From assembly GCF_018881975.1 (NCBI RefSeq), contig NZ_JACVPJ010000006.1, positions 62,001 through 126,000 on the forward strand: 64,000 nucleotides of DNA. The letters are read 5' to 3'. Shown in pieces: positions 55,357 to 64,000 of this stretch. Source of the DNA: Polynucleobacter sp. JS-Safj-400b-B2. GTDB lineage: Bacteria; Pseudomonadota; Gammaproteobacteria; Burkholderiales; Burkholderiaceae. Made by a program: the position numbers and the translations under genes. The notes under the pieces were generated by a model. The model saw only the letters and a program-made list of their open reading frames with translations, was not told the origin of the DNA and did not search any database. The number at the start of each line of letters is the position of its first letter. The stretch's first letter is position 1.

Positions 55357-56216
55357 TTAAGACTTAATCCCAGCACAATCCCTAGAAATAAAAATCCGCC
55401 TAGCCAGTTGTTATGGCGGAATGCCTTAAAGCAACTCTCTCTATTACGGGTAGACACCAGCGTTAGGTGATAGATGGCGCAAGCTAATGCTGCAAACCAA
55501 CCCAACAAAAAATAATTACTTAAGCTGGCTAATTGCGCCACCCACAATTGACTAATAAATAGCACTCCATAGCTCATGGCAATTGCAATGACATCGTACT
55601 GACCAAACGTAATGGCAGAGGTTCTCAAGCCTAAGCGCAAGTCATCATCGCGATCAACCATGGCATAAGCAGTGTCATAGGCAATCGCCCAAAAGATATT
55701 TCCAACAAACAAAATCCAAGCCTCTAGGGGAATGAAATCCAAAATAGCTGCATATGCCATAGGGATACCAAAACCAAAGGCAATCCCCAGGATGGCTTGG
55801 GGCATAACAAAGAAGCGTTTAGTAAAGGGATAGATAAAGGCAACTAGCAAAGCCAGTACTGATAGTTGCTTTGTAAATACATTCAAGGGTTGAATAAGCA
55901 AGAAGGCAAGAAAGGCTAATACGCCAGCAACAGCTACCGCCTCTTTACCCGAAATTTTGCCGCTAGTAACTGGACGACCTTGTGTTCTTTTGACATGGCG
56001 ATCAAAGTCGCGATCGGCATAGTCATTGATTGCACAACCTGCACTACGCATCAAAAAAGTACCAATAGTAAAGATCAGCAAAATGGTTAAATCTGGCACT
56101 CCGCTACTTGCCAACCAGAGAGCCCAAAGCGTAGGCCACAGTAGCAATAGCGTACCGATAGGCTTATCCAACCTAATGAGATGGGCGTAAGAAATGAACC
56201 GCTCTCTTAAATTCAT
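55353..56216 (-). CDS. ubiA: 4-hydroxybenzoate polyprenyltransferase
   Basis: Membrane prenyltransferase attaching the polyprenyl tail to 4-hydroxybenzoate in ubiquinone synthesis. The 287 residues are strongly hydrophobic (eight to nine helices) with the two Asp-rich substrate/Mg sites: NDYADRDFD (about 63-71) and [12 protein letters not shown] (about 180-191), plus the family start [19 protein letters not shown]. It follows recG by 10 bases on the same strand and overlaps proC at the 3' end. Confidence 0.96.
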   Translation of the reverse strand: MNLRERFISYAHLIRLDKPIGTLLLLWPTLWALWLASSGVPDLTILLIFTIGTFLMRSAGCAINDYADRDFDRHVKRTQGRPVTSGKISGKEAVAVAGVLAFLAFLLIQPLNVFTKQLSVLALLVAFIYPFTKRFFVMPQAILGIAFGFGIPMAYAAILDFIPLEAWILFVGNIFWAIAYDTAYAMVDRDDDLRLGLRTSAITFGQYDVIAIAMSYGVLFISQLWVAQLASLSNYFLLGWFAALACAIYHLTLVSTRNRESCFKAFRHNNWLGGFLFLGIVLGLSLN

Positions 56217-56226
56217 GGGGTAATTA

Positions 56227-58314
56227 TCAAGCCTTTAGAAATTCCGCACGAGATCCGAGCCAACGCTCTAAATGTCGCTCTACCAAATCTGCATGCTCAG
56301 AAAGTAACCGTTCGGCTGCCTGCTGGGCTAACTCGATTAACCAAGCGTCGCGTTGTAAATCAACAAAGCGCAACATGGCATCACCCGATTGTTTCGCACC
56401 CAGCAATTCGCCAGGCCCACGCAGTGATAAGTCCCTTTCAGCAATCACAAATCCATCTGATGTTTCACGCAAGGTTTGCAAACGCTCCTTAGCAGCCATT
56501 GAAAGCGGCTCGGCATACATCAGAATGCAAACGGAATCCGCAGAACCCCTGCCCACGCGCCCGCGCAGCTGATGAATCTGGGCATAACCAAAACGCTCGG
56601 CGTGCTCAATGACCATGAGCGCTGCATTAGGGACGTCTACCCCAACCTCTATCACCGTCGTTGCTACTAAGAGCTGAATTTCATTTGCCTTAAATGCAGC
56701 CATGACTGCAGCTTTTTCTTCTGCCTTTAGTCTGCCATGCACTAAGCCAACCTTAAAGTCAGGTAGAGCCTGCGTGAGTTGCTCAAAACTCTCAACTGCG
56801 GTTTGTAATTGCAGCACTTCCGACTCTTCAATGAGAGGACAAACCCAGTATGCTTGTAATCCTTTCGATAGCCAACTTTGTAAACCGCCAATGACTTCAT
56901 CACGGCGACTGGCTTTAACAACTTTAGTGGCAATTGGCTTTCTTCCGGGAGGCAATTCGTCAATTACGGAAACATCTAAATCAGCGTAATAAGTCATCGC
57001 TAGCGTGCGAGGAATAGGTGTGGCAGACATCATCAACTGATGACAGTAAAATAATTCTGAGCCAACGCGTTGCTGAATTTCTAAACGCTGCCTCACGCCA
57101 AAGCGATGTTGCTCATCAATTACTGCTAAGCCTAACTTAGCAAAACTCACCTTCTCTTGAATGAGGGCATGCGTACCAATAATCAGTTGGGCTTTACCAT
57201 TCTCAATTACCTCTTGCGCCAGTCTTTTTTCTTTAGCTTTCAAGCTGCCCGATAGCCAGGCGATCTGGACGCCTAGGGGCTCAAACCATTCTTTCATTTT
57301 GAGATAGTGCTGCTCGGCCAATATCTCAGTGGGGGCCATGATGGCGGCTTGATAGCCATGATCCATTACCCGCGCCGCAGCTAAGGCCGCTACTACAGTC
57401 TTGCCACTACCCACATCGCCTTGCAGGAGGCGATTCATCGGAAAAGAATTCGAGAGGTCGTGACTAATTTCTGACCAAACACGTTCTTGTGCGTTTGTTA
57501 ATTTAAAGGGTAAAACCTTCAGTAAACCCTCTTCAAAACTTTGCTTTTTATTCTTGTCTTTACTCTCATCCTGTATTTTTTTAAAGCTTGGCGTATGTCG
57601 CTCTCGACGAATCGCATGCGCTCTCTTTAAGGAGATCTGCTGCGCAAGGAGCTCTTCAAATTGAACCCGACGCCACGCAGGATGAGTTCGCTCTAGCAAT
57701 GACTCAGTATTAGCATCTGCAGGTGGTTGATGTAAGTAGGTAATCGCTGCTTGTAAATTTGGCCAGTCATTGCTAGGCAATAATTCCGCCATCAATTTTT
57801 TAGGCAAGAACTCCGCCAAACTATCTTGCAGACTTGGGTCACGCAAGGCTTGTGTCACCGCTTTACGAATAACAGTTTGCGATACACCAACGCTTGCCGG
57901 GTACACAGGGGTCAAACTAGCCGGCAAAGGTGCCTCTGGAGCTAGGGCTCGCACAGTGGGATGCACCATTTCTGAGCCTTGGAAACCCTCGCGCACTTCA
58001 CCGCGCACCCGAATATGGGTTCCAACCGCCATCTGCTTTTGCTGGCTTGGATAGAAATTGAGAAAGCGTAGATTTAAGGTTTCAGTCTCATCCTCAATAG
58101 TGACTAGCATCTGTCTTCTCGGCCGAAACAAGACCTGATTGCGGATGACTACCCCCTGGGTCTGGGCTGAGTTAAATCTACACTGGGCAATCGCTTCCTC
58201 GATGGTAAGCAACTCAGTCTCATCCTCATAACGGGATGGCAAGTGCAAAGCAAGGGCCATAGGGCTGTCTAAACCCATCTTTTGGAGTGTGCTTGGCGCT
58301 TGTTTAGTAGTCAT
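56227..58314 (-). CDS. recG: ATP-dependent DNA helicase RecG
   Basis: Branch-migrating helicase that remodels stalled forks and Holliday junctions. The 695 residues include an N-terminal wedge/OB domain (about 35-130), Walker [19 protein letters not shown], Walker [14 protein letters not shown], the [12 protein letters not shown] motif III, and motifs V and VI ([24 protein letters not shown]). C-terminal [14 protein letters not shown] is typical of RecG. The start at 58314 is 30 bases from the divergent queA start. Its N-terminus is slightly shorter than some homologues. Confidence 0.97.
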   Translation of the reverse strand: MTTKQAPSTLQKMGLDSPMALALHLPSRYEDETELLTIEEAIAQCRFNSAQTQGVVIRNQVLFRPRRQMLVTIEDETETLNLRFLNFYPSQQKQMAVGTHIRVRGEVREGFQGSEMVHPTVRALAPEAPLPASLTPVYPASVGVSQTVIRKAVTQALRDPSLQDSLAEFLPKKLMAELLPSNDWPNLQAAITYLHQPPADANTESLLERTHPAWRRVQFEELLAQQISLKRAHAIRRERHTPSFKKIQDESKDKNKKQSFEEGLLKVLPFKLTNAQERVWSEISHDLSNSFPMNRLLQGDVGSGKTVVAALAAARVMDHGYQAAIMAPTEILAEQHYLKMKEWFEPLGVQIAWLSGSLKAKEKRLAQEVIENGKAQLIIGTHALIQEKVSFAKLGLAVIDEQHRFGVRQRLEIQQRVGSELFYCHQLMMSATPIPRTLAMTYYADLDVSVIDELPPGRKPIATKVVKASRRDEVIGGLQSWLSKGLQAYWVCPLIEESEVLQLQTAVESFEQLTQALPDFKVGLVHGRLKAEEKAAVMAAFKANEIQLLVATTVIEVGVDVPNAALMVIEHAERFGYAQIHQLRGRVGRGSADSVCILMYAEPLSMAAKERLQTLRETSDGFVIAERDLSLRGPGELLGAKQSGDAMLRFVDLQRDAWLIELAQQAAERLLSEHADLVERHLERWLGSRAEFLKA

Positions 58315-58344
58315 CGTTAAAATCTAATACCTGATGGTAATGCT

Positions 58345-60545
<2,201 letters not shown>

Positions 60546-60547
60546 TA

Positions 60548-60636
60548 CCCCCGCAGGGGGCAAAACCCCCAGCAAATCACCCCCAAAGCCCCACACAGTT
60601 TAGAATTGCGGGTTACGACCTGAGGTTTGCAGGTCG
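60548..60636 (+). other. Structured gap between tgt and yajC
   Basis: Two perfect hairpins: CCCCC/GGGGG with a 3-base loop (60548-60560), with a further CCCCC at 60566-60570 able to compete for the G run, and CGACCTG/CAGGTCG with a 7-base loop (60616-60636). Neither has a following T run. They may mark the end of the queA-tgt message or a leader structure of yajC. No clear promoter was recognised. Confidence 0.5.
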
Positions 60637-60679
60637 AAAAATTCAGCGGTTTTTAATTGGTAATTAATGGAGGTTTTGT

Positions 60680-61006
60680 ATGTGGATTAGTAACGTATTT
60701 GCCCAAGCTCCTGCAGCGGGCGCAGATTCTGGTGGCTTGATGAGCTTCCTTCCTTTGGTCTTGATGTTTGCAGTCTTGTATTTCATCATGATTCGCCCAC
60801 AAATGAAGCGTCAAAAAGAAACTAAAGCCATGCTTGAGTCATTAGGCGTTGGCGATGAAGTAGTTACTGTTGGCGGCATCATGGGCAAAGTAACGGCCTT
60901 AAAAGATCAAGTGGTTACCGTTGAAATTTCTGCTGGTACTGAAGTGCAGATGCAAAAAGGTGCCATCACTACAGTATTGCCAAAAGGCACACTGAAGTCT
61001 GCTTAA
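60680..61006 (+). CDS. yajC: Preprotein translocase accessory subunit YajC
   Basis: Small inner-membrane protein associated with SecDF. The 108 residues have one membrane helix (about 20-36, FLPLVLMFAVLYFIMI), the RPQMKRQKE motif straight after it, and a cytoplasmic domain with LGVGDEVVTVGGIMGKVTALKD. A strong Shine-Dalgarno (TGGAGG) precedes the ATG. It is followed 25 bases later by secD, the standard yajC-secD-secF order. Confidence 0.97.
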   Translation: MWISNVFAQAPAAGADSGGLMSFLPLVLMFAVLYFIMIRPQMKRQKETKAMLESLGVGDEVVTVGGIMGKVTALKDQVVTVEISAGTEVQMQKGAITTVLPKGTLKSA

Positions 61007-61031
61007 TTAGTTTGTTTAAAAGTATCTCTAT

Positions 61032-62891
61032 ATGAATCGTTACCCTCTCTGGAAATATCTAGTTATCGCCGTTGCATTACTGATCGGCGGACTATATTCA
61101 TTACCCAATTTCTATGGTGAGGCTCCAGCGGTTCAAGTCTCGTCTGCCAAACCAACCATCAAGGTTGATTTGGCAACACAGGCTCGTGTAGAAAAGATTT
61201 TGACAGAAGCAAGCATCAATAACACTGGCATCTTCTATGAGAACGCTGGTAAGGTAGGCTCCATCAAAGTTCGTTTTAACAACACAGATATTCAGCTGCG
61301 CGCACGCGATCTATTGCAGCAAAAGTTAAATATTGATCAAAACGATCCTAATTACACAGTTGCTTTAAATCTACTGTCCAATACGCCGAGCTGGCTAAGT
61401 GCAATCAACGCATTGCCAATGCCCTTGGGTCTTGACTTACGTGGCGGTGTCTACTTCCTCTTGCAAGTCGATATGAAGGGTGCGGTTCAGAAGAAAGTCA
61501 CTTCCTTAGCAACGGATATTCGTAGTCAACTTCGTGATAAGAGTATTCGTCATCAAGGTATTGAGCGTGGCGCTGACTTTATTTCTATTAACTTTGGCAA
61601 TGCAGATGATGCTGAACAAGCACGCTCATTGCTAACAACAGCTCAACCTGAACTAATTTGGCTCATAAAATCAAACGGCTCCCTGCCTAAATTGATAGGT
61701 GAATTTAAGCCATCAGCCTTAAAAGCCATTCAAGATAACGCCGTTAAGCAAAACATCATTACCCTTAATAAGCGTGTAAATGAATTGGCAGTTAAAGAGC
61801 CAGTGATTCAACAACAAGGTGCTGAGCGCATTGTGGTGCAATTGCCTGGTGTACAAGATACTGCCCGTGCCAAAGATATTATTGGTCGCACGGCAACACT
61901 TGAGTCTCGCTTAGCTGATCCATTGGTCTCCACCATTGGCCTAGGCGAAACTCCTCCTCCAGGTATGGACACATTCCGCTTTGGGGAAAATCGTTTAGGT
62001 GTGTTTAAAAAGTCTGTGATCTTCAGTGGTGATCGCATTACTGACGCAAGTGCCGGCTTTGATCAAAACCAACGCCCTGCTGTAAACATCTCCTTAGATG
62101 CTGCTGGTGGTCGAGTCATGCAAGAGGTGACCCGTGAAAATATAGGCAAGCCAATGGGTATGATCTTGTTTGAAAAAGGCAAAGGTGAAGTCCTCACCAT
62201 TGCCACTATTCAAAGCGAATTTGGCTCTAAGTTCCAGATCACCGGTCAGCCGACTACCGAGAGCGCTAATGACTTAGCCCTTCTCTTGCGTGCAGGCTCC
62301 TTAGCAGCACCAATGGAAATCATTGAGGAGCGCACTATCGGACCTAGTCTCGGTGCAGAAAACATTGAAAAAGGCTTCAAGTCTCTCTTGATAGGCTTTA
62401 CCGCAATCGCGATTTTCATGATGGCCTACTACTTGCTGTTTGGCACCTTCTCAGTCGTTGCTTTGGCAGTGAACTTGCTCTTACTCATCTCTGTACTATC
62501 GATGTTGCAAGCAACGCTCACCCTGCCTGGTATTGCGGCTATGGCCCTAGCTCTGGGTATGGCGATTGACTCCAACGTGTTAATTAACGAACGTATTCGT
62601 GAAGAGTTGCGCAATGGCGCGGCACCACAAACGGCAATTGCTGTTGGCTTCGATAAAGCATGGGCAACCATTTTGGACTCTAACGTAACAACTTTGATTG
62701 CCGGTCTCGCATTACTAGCGTTTGGCTCAGGCCCGATCAAAGGTTTCGCGGTGGTTCACTGCTTAGGTATTCTGACTTCAATGTTCTCGGCTGTTTTCTT
62801 CTCGCGTGGCCTTGTTAACCTCTGGTACGGCAGACATAAGAAGATTCAAAAACTCGCTATCGGCCAAGTTTGGCGTCCACAGGAGAAATAA
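61032..62891 (+). CDS. secD: Protein translocase subunit SecD
   Basis: Inner-membrane protein that, with SecF, uses the proton gradient to help pull exported proteins into the periplasm. The 619 residues show an N-terminal membrane helix (about 8-26), a large periplasmic region including LGLDLRGGVYFLLQVDM (D1 motif), and a C-terminal bundle of five helices with GFTAIAIFMMAYYLLFG and GMAIDSNVLINERIREELRNG (D5-like motif). Full length (E. coli 615). Three bases separate it from secF. Confidence 0.98.
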   Translation: MNRYPLWKYLVIAVALLIGGLYSLPNFYGEAPAVQVSSAKPTIKVDLATQARVEKILTEASINNTGIFYENAGKVGSIKVRFNNTDIQLRARDLLQQKLNIDQNDPNYTVALNLLSNTPSWLSAINALPMPLGLDLRGGVYFLLQVDMKGAVQKKVTSLATDIRSQLRDKSIRHQGIERGADFISINFGNADDAEQARSLLTTAQPELIWLIKSNGSLPKLIGEFKPSALKAIQDNAVKQNIITLNKRVNELAVKEPVIQQQGAERIVVQLPGVQDTARAKDIIGRTATLESRLADPLVSTIGLGETPPPGMDTFRFGENRLGVFKKSVIFSGDRITDASAGFDQNQRPAVNISLDAAGGRVMQEVTRENIGKPMGMILFEKGKGEVLTIATIQSEFGSKFQITGQPTTESANDLALLLRAGSLAAPMEIIEERTIGPSLGAENIEKGFKSLLIGFTAIAIFMMAYYLLFGTFSVVALAVNLLLLISVLSMLQATLTLPGIAAMALALGMAIDSNVLINERIREELRNGAAPQTAIAVGFDKAWATILDSNVTTLIAGLALLAFGSGPIKGFAVVHCLGILTSMFSAVFFSRGLVNLWYGRHKKIQKLAIGQVWRPQEK

Positions 62892-62894
62892 GCC

Positions 62895-63869
62895 ATGGAA
62901 TTTTTCCGGATCAAAAAAGATATCCCCTTTATGCGCCATGCATTGGTGCTAAATGCAGTTTCTTTAATTACTTTTTTAGCCGCAGCCTTTTTCCTTTGGC
63001 ATAACGGCCTGCACCTCTCCATCGAATTTACAGGTGGTACGGTCATGGAGGTGAGCTATCCACAGACTGCCCCATTGGACGCTATTCGCTCCAAGGTTGA
63101 AAAGCTTGGCTATGCGGATACTCAGATTCAAAACTTTGGTAGTTCACGCGATGTGATGATTCGCTTGCCTTTGCAAAAGGATGCTGAAGGCAAACTCATT
63201 TCCTCGGCCGATCAAAGCATGGCAGTGATGCAGGTTCTCGATCCAGCGGCGAGTGGTGTAAAGCTCCAGCGCGTCGAATTTGTTGGCCCACAGGTTGGGC
63301 GTGAGCTAGCAATGGATGGATTAATGGCTTTGCTATTTGTCATCATCGGCATCGTGGTCTACCTCTCCTTCCGCTTTGAGTGGAAGTTTGCGGTTGCGGG
63401 CATCATCGCAAACTTGCATGACATTGTGATCATTCTGGGTTTCTTCGCATTCTTCCAATGGGAATTCTCCCTCTCCGTATTGGCAGCAGTTTTGGCAGTT
63501 CTAGGCTACTCAGTGAATGAATCCGTGGTGATCTTTGACCGTATTCGCGAAAACTTCCGCAAATACCGCAAGATGAATACCCGTGAAATTATTGATAACG
63601 CAATCACTAGCACTATCAGCCGTACTGTAATCACGCACGGCAGTACCGAGATGATGGTTCTGGCGATGCTGATCTTTGGTGGCCCAACGCTCTTCTATTT
63701 CGCTTTAGCGCTAACCATTGGTATTTTGTTTGGTATTTACTCTTCTGTTTTCGTTGCAGCAGCTTTGGCCATGTGGCTTGGTGTTACACGCGAAGACTTA
63801 GTCAAAGGTGATAAAAAGCCTGATGACAATGCCCGTAACGACGACCCTAACTTCGGGGCACGCGTTTAA
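62895..63869 (+). CDS. secF: Protein translocase subunit SecF
   Basis: Partner of SecD. The 324 residues have the N-terminal helix (about 17-35), the periplasmic LSIEFTGGTVMEVSY motif, and a five-helix C-terminal bundle including GYSVNESVVIFDRIRENFRK and TSTISRTVITHGSTEM. Full length (E. coli 323). It is the last gene of the yajC-secD-secF run; a convergent gene follows. Confidence 0.98.
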   Translation: MEFFRIKKDIPFMRHALVLNAVSLITFLAAAFFLWHNGLHLSIEFTGGTVMEVSYPQTAPLDAIRSKVEKLGYADTQIQNFGSSRDVMIRLPLQKDAEGKLISSADQSMAVMQVLDPAASGVKLQRVEFVGPQVGRELAMDGLMALLFVIIGIVVYLSFRFEWKFAVAGIIANLHDIVIILGFFAFFQWEFSLSVLAAVLAVLGYSVNESVVIFDRIRENFRKYRKMNTREIIDNAITSTISRTVITHGSTEMMVLAMLIFGGPTLFYFALALTIGILFGIYSSVFVAAALAMWLGVTREDLVKGDKKPDDNARNDDPNFGARV

Positions 63870-63898
63870 CTAAGTTATCTTTAGTTTAGAGAAAAGTT

Positions 63899-64000
63899 TT
63901 AACGATCAAGGGCAGCTAAGATTTTCTTAGTTGCTCCTTGATGTTGGGCTGAATAAGACTTCGCAGCTACACTCATCTTTGCCAACTCGGCAGTATTTAA
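63899..64000 (-). CDS. 3' fragment of an unidentified gene
   Basis: The minus strand is open from the window edge to a TAA at 63899-63901, giving 33 C-terminal residues that end GATKKILAALDR and contain KMSVAAKSYSAQHQ. I do not recognise the family; the composition (Ala, Lys, Gln) suggests a helical protein. It converges on secF with a 29-base gap. The DNA of its last codons folds into a long hairpin (63905-63942). Only the tail is visible, so even its status as a gene is inferred from position and frame. Confidence 0.5.
   Translation of the reverse strand, partial: LNTAELAKMSVAAKSYSAQHQGATKKILAALDR
63905..63942. terminator. Long hairpin downstream of secF
   Basis: Three stacked complementary blocks: ATCAAGG/CCTTGAT (63905-63911 with 63936-63942), GCA/TGC (63912-63914 with 63932-63934) and CTAAGA/TCTTAG (63916-63921 with 63925-63930), with a 3-base loop TTT and small bulges. 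No T run follows on the plus strand; on the minus strand it is followed by CGTTAAAACTTTTC. It could end or protect transcripts of the converging genes while also being coding sequence of the minus-strand gene. Confidence 0.5.

Overview
This window looks like core chromosome of a betaproteobacterium in Burkholderiaceae, most likely Polynucleobacter or a close freshwater relative. That rests on remembered gene order (ileS-lspA-coaBC-dut; clpS-clpA next to a cold-shock gene; purM/AI-2E/hda/HAD/pcnB/folK/panB; hrcA-hemH-grpE-dnaK-dnaJ; glnE-yhdP-nitrilase-tldD; glcDEF-yggS-proC; queA-tgt-yajC-secDF), on moderate base composition and on very short gaps between genes. The genus is inferred, not proven. 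I see about 50 genes, two of them cut by the window edges, and no rRNA, tRNA, CRISPR array, insertion sequence or phage gene. No gap between genes exceeds 300 bases.

Layout. 1-4925 (+): isoleucyl-tRNA synthetase (5' end missing), lipoprotein signal peptidase, CoaBC and dUTPase. 4957-10766 (-): two large tandem GGDEF-EAL cyclic-di-GMP proteins, one membrane-bound and one soluble, the most accessory-looking and AT-rich part of the window. 11004-13929 (-): clpS, clpA and a small basic protein. 14216-14955 (+): cold-shock protein and a secreted DUF192 protein. 14966-18402 (-): secreted alpha/beta hydrolase, ppnP, argG, argF. 18523-22411: DUF3579 protein, rpsT, murJ, SirB1-like protein, DedA protein. 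22470-29878: miaA, purM, AI-2E/PerM-type membrane protein, hda, HAD phosphatase, pcnB, folK, panB. 29879-35966 (-): heat-shock cluster dnaJ, dnaK, grpE, hemH, hrcA. 36004-49804: nadK, recN, glnE, yhdP, nitrilase-family amidase, tldD, DAHP synthase, cobalamin adenosyltransferase. 49823-55356 (+): glycolate oxidase glcDEF, yggS, proC. 55353-58314 (-): ubiA, recG. 58345-63869 (+): queA, tgt, yajC, secD, secF. A 3' gene fragment on the minus strand ends the window.

How the genes work together. The heat-shock cluster shows two near-consensus sigma-32 promoters, one before grpE and one before dnaK, each with a 13-base spacer. The grpE -35 box contains the ferrochelatase stop codon. ClpS and ClpA form an N-end-rule adaptor/unfoldase pair with overlapping genes. 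GlcDEF oxidises glycolate, a common algal exudate in lakes. QueA and Tgt both serve queuosine synthesis, and YajC-SecD-SecF assist protein export.

I found no clear undescribed multi-gene system. The best leads are the GGDEF-EAL pair, where the soluble member has Ser in place of the metal-binding Asn of its EAL domain; a perfect 19-bp palindrome upstream of that pair; repeated G-rich elements about five helical turns apart around the cold-shock promoter; and the overlap of hemH coding sequence with the grpE heat-shock promoter.
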